DNA of 64,000 nt from JBBQVS01 sp964250765. Lineage in GTDB: Bacteria > Chloroflexota > Ktedonobacteria > Ktedonobacterales > Ktedonobacteraceae. Both the position numbers and the translations under genes were made by a program. Within the stretch, counting starts at the first letter, position 1. The number at the start of each line of letters is the position of its first letter. The notes under the pieces are model-generated. The model made no database searches. It was not told where the DNA came from and was given only the letters and a program-made list of their open reading frames with translations. Shown here one piece after another: positions 16,286 through 25,829 of the stretch. Location: contig CAXUHF010000003.1 of NCBI GenBank assembly GCA_964250765.1, forward strand, positions 1-64,000. Reading direction: 5' to 3'.

Positions 16286-16316
16286 ACATTCTTGTTTTAA
16301 ATGATCTGAATTTATG

Positions 16317-16856
16317 CTACACTTCAACGCTGATAGTTTGGGCGAGTGCCGCGAGGACGGATCGAAGTGCATCGACCGTTGCGGAGTCGGACACGTCACC
16401 ATTTCCATCCAGCTTTGTACGGATAAGTGGAATGATAAGTGCTCCACCTTCGACGATATTTGCAGAGAGTGCAGTGAGGGTGAGTAGGAGTGATGCATGC
16501 GCTTTATCTCCGCCCATAAGGGACGGAGAAGCACTAATAGCAACAACTGGCTTACTCACGAACTCACCCGATGAAACCGTCCAGTCGAGCGCGTTCTTTA
16601 ACGAGCCGGGTACACCGTAAGCGTATTCTGGGGTACAGATCAGTACCCCGTCAGCATCTTGTAATTGCCGACGTAGAGTGGCAACTGATGGAGGCGCATC
16701 TTCAACATCAATATCGGGACTAAAATGTGGAAGCTCGCCTAGTCCATCGTAAAGGGTAAATTCCATGTTTTCTGGCGCAATCCTGGTAATGGCGCGAACC
16801 AGCGTTGTGTTAGTGGAACTGGCCCGCAGACTACCGGAAATGGCGAGGATGCGCAT
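16317..16856 (-). CDS. NADPH-dependent FMN reductase family protein
   Basis: A 179-residue flavodoxin-fold protein. ISGSLRASSTN is the phosphate-binding loop for FMN, and TPEYAYGVPGSLKNALDW is the second flavin-binding signature of the NADPH-dependent FMN/quinone/azo-reductase family (ChrR, YieF type). These enzymes transfer two electrons from NADPH to flavin, quinones or metal oxyanions. It lies 11 bases after a flavin-dependent luciferase-like monooxygenase on the same strand, so it may supply reduced flavin to that enzyme. Start ATG 16856 with GGAGAAATGC before it. Confidence 0.9.
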   Translation of the reverse strand: MRILAISGSLRASSTNTTLVRAITRIAPENMEFTLYDGLGELPHFSPDIDVEDAPPSVATLRRQLQDADGVLICTPEYAYGVPGSLKNALDWTVSSGEFVSKPVVAISASPSLMGGDKAHASLLLTLTALSANIVEGGALIIPLIRTKLDGNGDVSDSATVDALRSVLAALAQTISVEV

Positions 16857-16867
16857 GCATTTCTCCT

Positions 16868-17926
16868 TTAGACAGTAGGCATTAGCTCAGCATGTTCAGT
16901 AGAGACATCGGTTCTCTGCAACTCAAAAGCCTCAGCTAACAGTTCGTATGTCCTTGCTCGGTTCTCGTAACCATACATCATCGCGGTAATCATCAGTTCA
17001 TCAGCACCTGTTTGCTCTAACAACTCAAGAAGATGCTCACGTACTACTGTAGGTGTACCAACCGTTTGCTTTGCGCGATAGTCACGTACAATGGCTTGCT
17101 CAGCTACTGAGTACTGATACGCCTTTGCCTCTTCAGGACTTGGAAGTGGACCAGAGCGACCACTCACGAGTCGCACCCATGCTAGGCCCATTGATGTCGC
17201 AAGTTCTTCGGCACGTTCATTCGTGTCCGCGCAGACAACAGAGATTGTAAGAATCGCTTTTGGTTGCTGCAACTGTTCGGAAGGTCTAAAATTCGTTCGA
17301 TAGAAGTCTATTGCGGGCACCGCGAGTGATGGGTTGATGTGATGTGCGAACGCGAAACCGAGGCCCAACGCGGCAGAAACTTGTGCGCTATAATCGCTTG
17401 ATCCTAATAACCATACAGGCGGTAGCGTAACGTCTCCAGGCATAGCCCGTACCGACTTGAACGGATGCATGACCGGGAATCCGCCACGTTCTCCTGCGAA
17501 CGCGAACATCTCCATCAACTGCCCAGGAAAATCATCCGTCGCGGATACTTCGCGTGAGCGGCGTAACGCGAGTGCTGTTTTAGGATCGGTCCCTGGCGCA
17601 CGTCCAATACCCAGGTCAATTCTGCCGGGATGCATCGCTTCCAGGAAGCGAAAGGTTTCAGCAACCTTAAGAGAGGAATGATTGGGTAACATCATTCCTC
17701 CTGAACCAACGCGAATATGCTCAGTTGCTTGCGCAATATAGCCAATCAGCAATTCAGGAGTGGAACTTGCCGTCATGCTTGAGTTATGATGCTCCGCCAC
17801 CCAATAGCGCGTATAACCTAATGTATCGGCTAGCTGCGCGAGGCGAAGCGTGTTTTGTAGTGCTTCCCTGCTGTTGCTACCAGCATCGACTGGCGACAAA
17901 TCAAGAACGGAAAGTGGAATGTTCAT
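16868..17926 (-). CDS. LLM-class flavin-dependent oxidoreductase (luciferase-like)
   Basis: A 352-residue TIM-barrel protein. LSVLDLSPVDAGS, YWVAEHHNSSMTASS, RVGSGGMMLPNHS and DLGIGRAPGTDP are signatures of the single-component luciferase-like family (YhbW/MsnO8 group). Members oxidise organic substrates with FMNH2 and oxygen. Cotranscription with the FMN reductase gene 11 bases downstream is very likely and gives a two-component flavin system. The substrate is unknown. Confidence 0.9.
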   Translation of the reverse strand: MNIPLSVLDLSPVDAGSNSREALQNTLRLAQLADTLGYTRYWVAEHHNSSMTASSTPELLIGYIAQATEHIRVGSGGMMLPNHSSLKVAETFRFLEAMHPGRIDLGIGRAPGTDPKTALALRRSREVSATDDFPGQLMEMFAFAGERGGFPVMHPFKSVRAMPGDVTLPPVWLLGSSDYSAQVSAALGLGFAFAHHINPSLAVPAIDFYRTNFRPSEQLQQPKAILTISVVCADTNERAEELATSMGLAWVRLVSGRSGPLPSPEEAKAYQYSVAEQAIVRDYRAKQTVGTPTVVREHLLELLEQTGADELMITAMMYGYENRARTYELLAEAFELQRTDVSTEHAELMPTV

Positions 17927-18058
17927 GTACCGTGTCCTTTTTGAGAAACAAAAAATGTAGTATACGGTTATGCTCTTTTTATAGACAACAATCGCTACTA
18001 TGAAAATTGTTCCTCAAAAGTCGAGTCGTACATAAACTTATCATGTAAGCATGGCCTA

Positions 18059-18529
18059 TCAGATGTATTCTTGAATTTCCTTTGGCAGTGATTTGTTCAT
18101 TGCCTTGAGGTAGATGGTAGTTTTGCCAAAGAAAATTAGCAAGGCTTGGAGATAGACATCGAGTTGCAGGCTAATCGGCATGGGGTAGCCACCTCGATCT
18201 ACCGTCTTCGCTACATCCTCATCCGAGAAGGCTGAGATCGTCGATTGTAATTCCTCATCAAGTGTCTGAAACCAGTTTTTCAACTGAGTAATGCTACTCT
18301 CTAAACCTGCTTCTGTATTGCGATATGACCAATCTTGCGTAAAGGTTTTCAACGACTGAATGTAGACATATTCGGTATCGCCTATCTGTCGGCACAACGC
18401 GCCCAATGACATATTTTGTCCACCAGGACTAAAGGCTAGATCAGTATCGCTTATGAGGTCTAATAGCTGAGTACGCATCTTGTGTGAGCCGTCAATCCAG
18501 GGCCATTTCTCTTGCATGAGGTGGTTCAT
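18059..18529 (-). CDS. DinB-superfamily protein
   Basis: A 156-residue, mainly helical protein. MRTQLLDLISDTDLAFSPGG near the start and SLGALCRQIGDTEYVYIQSL fit the four-helix DinB/YfiT fold, with a histidine-poor metal site: the usual H..H..H triad is not clearly visible. Family members include bacillithiol transferases and damage-inducible proteins. If the metal ligands are truly absent, the enzyme may be inactive or use other residues. The ATG at 18529 follows AGGAGAAAAAG and is preferred over an upstream start at 18565. Confidence 0.65.
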   Translation of the reverse strand: MNHLMQEKWPWIDGSHKMRTQLLDLISDTDLAFSPGGQNMSLGALCRQIGDTEYVYIQSLKTFTQDWSYRNTEAGLESSITQLKNWFQTLDEELQSTISAFSDEDVAKTVDRGGYPMPISLQLDVYLQALLIFFGKTTIYLKAMNKSLPKEIQEYI

Positions 18530-18667
18530 CTTTTTCTCCTCTTCCTTGTAGGTAGAATACGACAAATTTTACATAGTAATAATAGCACATAAGTTCTAAA
18601 GAGTAGCATGAAAATATGACATTTGTGTACTTCTATGCTATTCTTTTGATAAGCTAGAGGAGGGAAC

Positions 18668-19993
18668 ATGGCGCAAGAGATCGAAAAGAGGTTATACAAT
18701 AGCATTGCTCTTCCAGAAACTGAAATCAATATACTTGAAGCAATAGAGGGAATATTGCATGCGAATGGATTCCTTTCCGAGGGTGAGTCTATCTCTATTA
18801 TAGCAAGAGACGCACTTGAGAGAGGCGAGAGAAACATAGGTCTTGCTGTTGAAAACAACAAAGTTGTTGCGTTAGCATTGCGCTACTGTGGACTAACATC
18901 GCTTCCTAAATCGTTCGGTCAACTATCTTATTTGCGCTTTTTAGACATGACCGGAAACTCCCTAACGTCGCTTCCTGAGTCGCTTGGAAACATTATGAAC
19001 CTTAAGAAGCTCTTTTTGGATGGTAATCAACTTACGTTGCTTCCCGAATCCCTTGGAAATTTGCAGCATCTCGAAGAGCTTCACGTTGATAAAAATGCTC
19101 TCTCGTCTCTTCCTGAGTGTTTATATCAGCTTACAAAGCTTAGAATTTTGAGTGTTTATAGTAATAGGCTTGTCTCACTGCCTCAAGAAATGAACCTTTT
19201 GACGCAATTGACAGAAGTCAGTGTGGGCAAAAATCGGCTTACGTCGCTTCCTGAATCACTATGGCTGTTAAAGAACCTGCATCTCCTGAATATAGCGGAA
19301 AACCAGCTATCGTCTTTATCCGAGTACATCGGAAATCTTTCGCATCTTCATACCCTCGATCTGGGTCACAATATGCTGACAGTCCTGCCAGAGTCTCTAG
19401 GCTCATTGAGCAATCTCACGTTTTTTCTGTATATCAGCAATAACGCTTTAACCTCTATTCCTGATACGCTGACACAACTTGTCAACCTTCGGTATCTCAA
19501 TGTCACTGACAACGCTTTGACATCTCTTCCAGAACGTCTCGGCGATCTTGCTCATCTAAAAGAACTGAGGCTATACAATAACGCGTTGACGGCTTTACCT
19601 GAATCTATTGGTAACTTGAGTAATCTACAAGAATTGCATGTAATGAATAATCGTTTGGTTACTCTGCCTACGTTGCTAGGAAAGCTGACACAACTCAAAG
19701 AATTGCATCTGATGAACAACAAGTTAACTATATTACCGGACTCACTGGGAAATATGACACATCTTACACGGCTCGATCTGAGAAACAACCAGTTAACGCG
19801 TTTACCAGAGTCGCTTGGGCAATTGACTCGGCTTACACATCTTGATCTGAGAGGGAATAGACTCACAGTTCTTCCAGAGAGTATTGCAGACCTTCCAAAG
19901 CTTGAAAAAATAGACGTTCGTTGGAACAAAATAGCGTTTTTTCCTGAGTGGCTTTCACAACTTGAAGAGCGTGGATGTACTGTGTACACATAA
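18668..19993 (+). CDS. Leucine-rich-repeat protein
   Basis: A 441-residue protein. The first 75 or so residues form a helical cap, followed by about fifteen repeats of 22-24 residues with the pattern LxxLxLxxNxLTxLPESLGxL. This is the plant-like / ROCO-type short LRR that folds into a solenoid for protein-protein contacts. No signal peptide, membrane segment or attached kinase or GTPase domain is seen, so it should be a cytoplasmic adaptor. The ribosome site AGGAGG eight bases before ATG 18668 suggests good expression. It stands alone, and the partner cannot be inferred. Confidence 0.9.
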   Translation: MAQEIEKRLYNSIALPETEINILEAIEGILHANGFLSEGESISIIARDALERGERNIGLAVENNKVVALALRYCGLTSLPKSFGQLSYLRFLDMTGNSLTSLPESLGNIMNLKKLFLDGNQLTLLPESLGNLQHLEELHVDKNALSSLPECLYQLTKLRILSVYSNRLVSLPQEMNLLTQLTEVSVGKNRLTSLPESLWLLKNLHLLNIAENQLSSLSEYIGNLSHLHTLDLGHNMLTVLPESLGSLSNLTFFLYISNNALTSIPDTLTQLVNLRYLNVTDNALTSLPERLGDLAHLKELRLYNNALTALPESIGNLSNLQELHVMNNRLVTLPTLLGKLTQLKELHLMNNKLTILPDSLGNMTHLTRLDLRNNQLTRLPESLGQLTRLTHLDLRGNRLTVLPESIADLPKLEKIDVRWNKIAFFPEWLSQLEERGCTVYT

Positions 19994-20131
19994 TCTGGAA
20001 TAGTACAAAAGGGGAAAAGCGGATACATAGTATACAGAATTGCATAACAATAGATGTACGGCTTATAATAGAGAGAGTAGGGTAGGCATTTCATCTATCA
20101 TGGAACGTCGGAGCGTGAGGAGTTTCGCAGT

Positions 20132-20650
20132 ATGTTAGGTTTCATCACATCTATGCACATCTTTAATCCAGTTGGTCTTGTCGTCCTTCTTATTCTCTGG
20201 ATTGTTCTCTTTAAATGTACACATATATTGTTGCCACTACTGCGCCACGATCCGCTTATTGGTTGGGCTGTTGGTCCTCTTGGTGTGTCCGTGATGTCGC
20301 TGCGTGAACCCTCACTTCTCTATATCTGGCTCGACGTATTGTTTCCTGCATGTGTGTCTGGAGGAGTCCTCTATCTTGGACTTTTCACACCCCTTGCGCC
20401 TCTTTCTCTTTCTCATCACCCTCTTGTGCAAATATTCACCATTGCCTGTGGAGTGTTGCTTACCAGCACACTGGATGTTGTGAATGCGTTCCGAGATGTA
20501 CGCCATCCTCTTTGGGGCGAGGCACGCATCCTACGCACCATTTTGCTTTTCCGTGTAACCTGGACAAAAGTTCATTTTACCTCGTTTGGACATACGTATC
20601 TGAACGATCACTTTGGGTTTAGCCCAACAGATTTACTTCAGGTATTTTAA
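20132..20650 (+). CDS. Hypothetical membrane protein
   Basis: 172 residues with four or so hydrophobic stretches (for example GLVVLLILWIVLF near residue 15 and FPACVSGGVLYLGLF in the middle) and a polar C-terminus. GAGGAG lies ahead of the ATG, so it is probably translated. No family was recognised. It converges with the histidine kinase gene downstream, separated by a REP-like pair. Confidence 0.65.
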   Translation: MLGFITSMHIFNPVGLVVLLILWIVLFKCTHILLPLLRHDPLIGWAVGPLGVSVMSLREPSLLYIWLDVLFPACVSGGVLYLGLFTPLAPLSLSHHPLVQIFTIACGVLLTSTLDVVNAFRDVRHPLWGEARILRTILLFRVTWTKVHFTSFGHTYLNDHFGFSPTDLLQVF

Positions 20651-20686
20651 GTGTGGTAGTTTACCAATGTTGATTCGACGGTTTTT

Positions 20687-20811
20687 CGTAGGGACCACGT
20701 TTACGGCGTCCGCGGCCAATTCATTGGCTATACACGCAACAACAAGCGCATGGAGAACGAGCATCTCGCGCAATGAATTGCGCCTCGGACGCCGTAAACG
20801 TGGTCCCTACA
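20687..20811. repeat. REP-like inverted pair, CACGTTTACGGCGTCC type
   Basis: Left arm CGTAGGGACCACGTTTACGG and its reverse complement ending at 20811 are separated by about 75 bases. The inner part holds AATTCATTGG and CAATGAATTG, which look like pieces of the 16159-type unit, so this may be a composite. Its right-hand GTAG supplies the stop codon of the histidine kinase gene. Confidence 0.75.
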
Positions 20812-22603
20812 ATTGTTCTTTTGCGATGGAAGGTGTGTGAGGGAAGGTGACATAAAAGATTGTGCCACCAATGCCTTTATTCTCTGAGAGCCAGATATTG
20901 CCACCATGTTTGACGACAATCGCTTTCGCAACGTAGAGTCCCAAACCAACCCCTGAATATTGGCGCGTCGTCGGGTTGCTGACACGATAGAAACGCTCAA
21001 AAATGTGCTCGTAATGCTCTGGATTGACACCAATGCCCTGATCAATCACACTGATAAGATACATATCGCCTTGCTCTTGTAGCCGCACCGTTACCTGTCC
21101 ACCCTGTGGCGAATACTTTACCGCGTTATCAAGCAGATTACCGATTACCTGGCAAATCCGGTTCTTGTCTGCAATAATGTGCGTATCTGGTACCTGAATA
21201 TCCAGGTAGAGCGTATGTTGTTCGGCACTTGCCTGTACCGAGCCTATACATTCTGTTAAGACATCAGCGAGAAAAAACTCCTCGTATTCAAGGGTAAGCT
21301 GTCCCCACTGGACACGTGAGCGATCCAGTAAGTCATTTACCAACCGTTCCAGGCGGTCTGTTTGGCTTTGTACAATAAGTACACTACGGAGGTCAACACT
21401 TTCAGGCAAATCGAGAGATGCAATATCCTGTGCTTGCTGCGCTTCCTGAATTTTTCGTATACGCCTCTCAAGACGACGCACAAGATGCTGTGTGTATCCT
21501 TTAATATTTGTAAGCGGAGTGCGCAATTCATGTGAGACGACAGAGACAAACTCGTCTTTGAGACGCTCGACTTGCTTATTAGCTGTAATATCGTTGAGTA
21601 CAATAACAACACCCGTTGGCTGTGCAGTTCCACTAATGCCGTCGTCGAGCGGCGCAACGCTGATGCCTAGCGTCAAGGGTACTTGTTCACTACTATCGCC
21701 CGCAACTATTTCTTTGCTTACAATAGTATTTCCATGTAACGCTTCATCAACACTTGTAGCTAGTGTATGAATCCATTGTATATGCTGAGCATGTGCAAGA
21801 TGTTGTAATGGAATGTATAAGGGCAAGTCTCCAACCGTTTGCGAAAGCAGCTGTTGCGCGGATTGATTCATCGAGACAATGGCCCCTTGTTCGTCAGTAA
21901 TGAGAAGACCTTCTGTCATACTTCTAATGATCAGTTCAAGGCGCTGACGCTCATGTTCTGCTTGCCGCCATAGCGTGTGCTCACGTTCACGTAATCCAAC
22001 GTTCTCCAACGCGAATGCAGCGTAGTCAGCAATCATCGTTGTGAGTTTTAGCAGATCACTATCAAATGTTCCTACGAGTTCATCGAACAAACTTAATATA
22101 CCGATAATGCGGTTTTCAATGGTAAGAGGAATGTTGAGACAGGAAAGGATTTCGGTTCCTTCAATTGCCTCTTGTGTACGAAACTGTGCTACCTCGTCGG
22201 GCGCGTCAAAGTAAGCGGTTTGTGCAAGCTGTTCTGCTTCAACGAAGGGGAAATCTAGTACTTGTGCTGCGTTCGTGATACGTCGAATCATGTCTTCAAT
22301 GAACGAGGCGCTTAATGGTTGACACGGGATGATGAACAGTTGATGCGGATTGCCTTTGAGCAAAATACAACACGCCGAAAAACTGTACATATCTTGCAAC
22401 GTGGTCATAAGAGCGCGATGAACATCGAAGCGGTCAAGTGCTGCGACGAAGCGTTTTCCTATGACGTTAAGAAACTCCAGTTCAGAACTGATTGTCGAAA
22501 GTCGATGTTCTATGCCATCCATAGTTCCTACTGTTGTACGCTGCTCTCCATAGGCATATGTGTTTTCTGTATGATACAAGTCCTTCGTACCTTGATACTG
22601 CAC
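20807..22603 (-). CDS. Sensor histidine kinase with GAF and PAS domains
   Basis: About 598 residues. A GAF-like sensor lies at about 40-210, a PAS domain at about 225-345 (MTEGLLITDEQGAIVSMNQS), HisKA at about 360-440 with the phospho-His in FVSVVSHELRTPLTNIKGY, and HATPase_c to the end (NLLDNAVKYSPQGG, DQGIGV, GVGLGLYVAKAIV). No membrane segment is seen, so it senses an internal signal, possibly gas or redox. The start is ambiguous: GTG 22603 with GGAGAG, or ATG 22522 with AGTAGGA. The gene upstream (18 bases) is a small helical protein, likely cotranscribed. The stop codon TAG lies within the GTAG of a REP-like repeat. No response regulator is adjacent. Confidence 0.9.
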   Translation of the reverse strand: MQYQGTKDLYHTENTYAYGEQRTTVGTMDGIEHRLSTISSELEFLNVIGKRFVAALDRFDVHRALMTTLQDMYSFSACCILLKGNPHQLFIIPCQPLSASFIEDMIRRITNAAQVLDFPFVEAEQLAQTAYFDAPDEVAQFRTQEAIEGTEILSCLNIPLTIENRIIGILSLFDELVGTFDSDLLKLTTMIADYAAFALENVGLREREHTLWRQAEHERQRLELIIRSMTEGLLITDEQGAIVSMNQSAQQLLSQTVGDLPLYIPLQHLAHAQHIQWIHTLATSVDEALHGNTIVSKEIVAGDSSEQVPLTLGISVAPLDDGISGTAQPTGVVIVLNDITANKQVERLKDEFVSVVSHELRTPLTNIKGYTQHLVRRLERRIRKIQEAQQAQDIASLDLPESVDLRSVLIVQSQTDRLERLVNDLLDRSRVQWGQLTLEYEEFFLADVLTECIGSVQASAEQHTLYLDIQVPDTHIIADKNRICQVIGNLLDNAVKYSPQGGQVTVRLQEQGDMYLISVIDQGIGVNPEHYEHIFERFYRVSNPTTRQYSGVGLGLYVAKAIVVKHGGNIWLSENKGIGGTIFYVTFPHTPSIAKEQL

Positions 22604-22621
22604 ATGGCTCTCCGTACTTTA

Positions 22622-23002
22622 CTACTGTTGCGCCTGTTGTAAATGGTGATATATCTCACGATGAAGTGGAGACGTAATAATGTTACCTGTTAATTCAGTA
22701 AGACCCGCAAAGCATGCGCTCAAAAGAGCGTCTAATCCATCTGAAAGTTCCTGTGAAGTTGTGCCGGAAAGTTGTTCATGGATGATTGAAGGGTCGATTT
22801 CAGTATAAGGCATAGTCATAAAAAAGGAGAGAAAAGGGTAGTCATCCATGACGCGCTTAGCGGCGACCTGTACTAGGATACGTGTTGTTGCTTTACCCAA
22901 CAAAGGGGCGACGCGCTCGTCTATCAACCGTAGTGCCTTCAGGTATGCCTCGGTGATCTGCCTACGAGAGACGGGAGAAGTGTTATCGGATAGTGGTGGC
23001 AT
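22622..23002 (-). CDS. Small helical protein cotranscribed with the histidine kinase
   Basis: A 126-residue, largely helical protein without membrane segments (AYLKALRLIDERVAPLLG, LDALLSACFAGLTELTG). It ends 18 bases before the histidine kinase start, so the two probably form an operon and may work together, for example as signal input or output partner. The ATG at 23002 has GGGAGAATCC upstream; a longer start at 23044 is less likely. No family was recognised. Confidence 0.6.
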   Translation of the reverse strand: MPPLSDNTSPVSRRQITEAYLKALRLIDERVAPLLGKATTRILVQVAAKRVMDDYPFLSFFMTMPYTEIDPSIIHEQLSGTTSQELSDGLDALLSACFAGLTELTGNIITSPLHREIYHHLQQAQQ

Positions 23003-23144
23003 GAGGATTCTCCCTTCGCTTTTTACTACGCTCACCATGTACAATTATACCATAGGTACCTGCATTTTGTAAGTGTTTATAGTATCAAATGGTCATATTG
23101 CAAAACAATTGTTAATATTGTCGCACATATGTTAACATGTTTGA

Positions 23145-23214
23145 ACAATAAAGAGAGAGTTGGTGTAGATATGGCGTGTACACGCCATATCTACACCAAC
23201 TCTCTCTTTATTGT
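23145..23214. terminator. 70-bp perfect palindrome downstream of the CDC48-like gene
   Basis: Bases 23145-23179 (ACAATAAAGAGAGAG... ending GTGT) are followed without a loop by their exact reverse complement (ACAC... ending CTTTATTGT). It lies 17 bases after the stop of the minus-strand ATPase gene and probably ends its transcript. A shorter palindrome (ATGTTAACAT) follows at about 23129. Confidence 0.6.
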
Positions 23215-23231
23215 GAAGAATAACTAGTCTA

Positions 23232-25829
23232 TTATTGAACAAAACCGAAAAGTCTTGCGAGCCAGAGGCGAAAACCTCTGAGGGGCGGTTTTTCGTCGCT
23301 TTGTTGGTCTGCTGCCATCTCGATGAGACGTTGGCGTCCTCGGTCCTGACGTTCGCGCTTCTCCTCAGCTTCCTCTTGAACTGCGTACCGTTCGCGTTGC
23401 TCGTCAAGGGCGCGAGCGAAGTGCTCTGGTCGGATAAAGAAACGTGTAGAAGGCATGACTGGCCCCTGTGCAGTAGACGGGGGAGCATCCTCCTGCGGTG
23501 TAGTCTCTTGTAACTCGTCGCCATCTGGAGCTTCTGTCACCTGAACACGTCCAAGAGCAAGTTTAGGACTAATCCAATCACGTAACGCGAGCAAGGCGGC
23601 ACGGCGACATATAGCTTCGATGTCTGCACCACTTCGTCCATCAGTGAGACGAGCCAATTCCTCCGATGTAATCTCTGGCGCAAGCGGTCTGTCTCGTAGA
23701 TGCACTTTGAAGATGGCCTGACGTTCAGCTTCATTAGGATATTGCAATTCGACGATCAAGTCGAAGCGACCTGGACGGAGTAATGCTGGGTCAATCATGT
23801 CTGGACGGTTCGTCGCCGCTACCACAATAACACCTTCACGTCCCTCGATGCCATCCATCTCGGTTAAGAGTTGTGCGATGACACGATCACCAACATTCCC
23901 ATCATTGCCAGTGCCGCGACGAGGTGCCAACGAGTCGATTTCATCGAAAAAGATGATACATGGGGCAGCCTGTTTCGCACGACGGAATATCTCACGCACA
24001 CCCTTTTCAGACTCGCCAACAAATTTGGAGAGCAGTTCTGGCCCCTTAATCGAGATGAAGCTAGCTTCACATTGATGAGCCAGTGCGCGCGCAAGAAGCG
24101 TTTTGCCCGATCCTGGAGGGCCAGCGAGGAGAACACCACGTGGAGCCTCAACTTTTGCGTTAGCGTAAATCTCCGGGTAGCGCAGAGGCCATTCAACACC
24201 CTCTGTGAGCGTGTCTTTGATATCCTGTAAACCGCCAATGTCGTCCCAGGATGTTTCGCTTACCTCGACGTAGACCTCACGCGTTGTTGATGGTTCAACT
24301 TCTCGTAATGCAGCTTGGAAGTCGCTCATTGTGATGTTCAGATTGACCAGTGTTTCATAGGGGATGTAGCCTTTCTGATAGTCAATATGTGGCAACACAC
24401 GGCGCAAGGCAATCATCGCTGCTTCTCGACATAATGCTTCAAGGTCTGCACCAACAAAGCCAGGAGTAAGTTGTGCTAGACGTGCAAAGTCAATATCGTT
24501 TGCGAGTGCCGCGTCTTTACTATGAATGCGCAATATCTCTGTACGTCCTCGTACATCGGGCACACGGAGCGATATTTCGCGGTCAAAGCGACCTGGACGA
24601 CGCACCGCGGGATCGAGTGCGTTTGGTTGATTGGTTGCTCCAATGAGCACAACCTGACCACGCGACGCCATACCATCCATCAGGGCAAGCAACTGTCCAA
24701 CAATTCTGCGTTCTACCTCGCCACCAGTCTCAGCACGCTTTGGTGCTAACGCATCTAGTTCATCAATAAAAATGATGCTTGGTGCTTTACGTTGCGCCTC
24801 TTGAAAGACGCTTCGTAGACGTGACTCACTCTCACCATAGAACTTATTAATAATTTCTGGCCCATTAATAATAAAAAAGGATGCATTTGTCTCTGCCGCA
24901 ACTACACGCGCGATAAGTGTTTTACCAGTCCCCGGAGGTCCATACAACAAGACGCCTTTGGGTGGCTCGACACCGAGACGGTCAAAGACGGCGGGATACT
25001 TCAAGGGTAACTCGATCATCTCTCGAATGCGCTGCACTTCTTTGCCCAAACCACCGATATCTTCGTAACTTACACGTCCGGGTGTGTTATTGCTCGCGCC
25101 GCGTGCTTGTGCCCGCACAATAGTTCCCGGTTGCACTACCACCGCTTCGACATCTGTTACAGGTTGAGAGGGTGGTAATGGCAGGTCGCCCGTGTTTCTT
25201 TGTTGAAGTGTATAGGCCGGAGTTGTAGGCGTTGTGCCAATAATTAGAAATTCGCGTGGTGCAGAACCGGGTGCTGGCGTGCCGACACGTAAAAGATCAC
25301 CTATAACGACAGGTAGTCCAACGAGATAGCGAGCAATATATTGCAGGTCGCTCTCCTGAATAGGTGCTCCTGCACTCAAGGGAAGAAGTGTCACCTTCTC
25401 GGCGTTACGCACCTTCGCCTTGCGAACCGTGACCCGCTCACTCAGACCGGACGCACTATTTTGACGTACCTGGCTATCCATCTGAATCGTCTGACGACCT
25501 CGATCCGCAGTGCCACTCGGCACCAATTTTGCCGAAGTTGTACGTCCACCCGTCACCAATACGACATCGCCGGGTTGACAGCCCATGCGCGCAATGTCTG
25601 CAGGATCAATGCGTGCGACTCCGCGTGCAACCTGGAATCCCTCAATGACCGTTAGTTGTAACTCATTCGTTATTTGGAGTTCTGGTGTCTGTGTCACGTC
25701 GTTTTGCATAACTATATTGTTTGACTCGCTTGTTGCGGTATGTATTGGAGATGGCGTTGTGTTGACCGTGCTTCCTATATTCTCTTGTGGAAGTTTGGTG
25801 GTAGTAGCGTTATTTTGTGGCTCCTCCAT
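23232..25829 (-). CDS. CDC48/VAT-type double AAA ATPase
   Basis: An 865-residue protein. After about 50 low-complexity residues comes a CDC48 N-domain (about 55-230, ARGVARIDPADIARMG, GDVVLVTGGRTTSAKL). Domain D1 has GPPGTGKT, IIFIDELDAL and RRPGRFDREI; domain D2 has GPPGSGKT, IIFFDEIDSL and LRPGRFD. CDC48 hexamers thread and unfold proteins for degradation or complex disassembly. This architecture is common in archaea and eukaryotes and scattered in bacteria including Chloroflexota. The charged C-terminal tail ends RLWLARLFGFVQ, perhaps docking a partner. The ATG at 25829 with GGAAGGGAATC is preferred over 25925. Confidence 0.93.
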   Translation of the reverse strand: MEEPQNNATTTKLPQENIGSTVNTTPSPIHTATSESNNIVMQNDVTQTPELQITNELQLTVIEGFQVARGVARIDPADIARMGCQPGDVVLVTGGRTTSAKLVPSGTADRGRQTIQMDSQVRQNSASGLSERVTVRKAKVRNAEKVTLLPLSAGAPIQESDLQYIARYLVGLPVVIGDLLRVGTPAPGSAPREFLIIGTTPTTPAYTLQQRNTGDLPLPPSQPVTDVEAVVVQPGTIVRAQARGASNNTPGRVSYEDIGGLGKEVQRIREMIELPLKYPAVFDRLGVEPPKGVLLYGPPGTGKTLIARVVAAETNASFFIINGPEIINKFYGESESRLRSVFQEAQRKAPSIIFIDELDALAPKRAETGGEVERRIVGQLLALMDGMASRGQVVLIGATNQPNALDPAVRRPGRFDREISLRVPDVRGRTEILRIHSKDAALANDIDFARLAQLTPGFVGADLEALCREAAMIALRRVLPHIDYQKGYIPYETLVNLNITMSDFQAALREVEPSTTREVYVEVSETSWDDIGGLQDIKDTLTEGVEWPLRYPEIYANAKVEAPRGVLLAGPPGSGKTLLARALAHQCEASFISIKGPELLSKFVGESEKGVREIFRRAKQAAPCIIFFDEIDSLAPRRGTGNDGNVGDRVIAQLLTEMDGIEGREGVIVVAATNRPDMIDPALLRPGRFDLIVELQYPNEAERQAIFKVHLRDRPLAPEITSEELARLTDGRSGADIEAICRRAALLALRDWISPKLALGRVQVTEAPDGDELQETTPQEDAPPSTAQGPVMPSTRFFIRPEHFARALDEQRERYAVQEEAEEKRERQDRGRQRLIEMAADQQSDEKPPLRGFRLWLARLFGFVQ

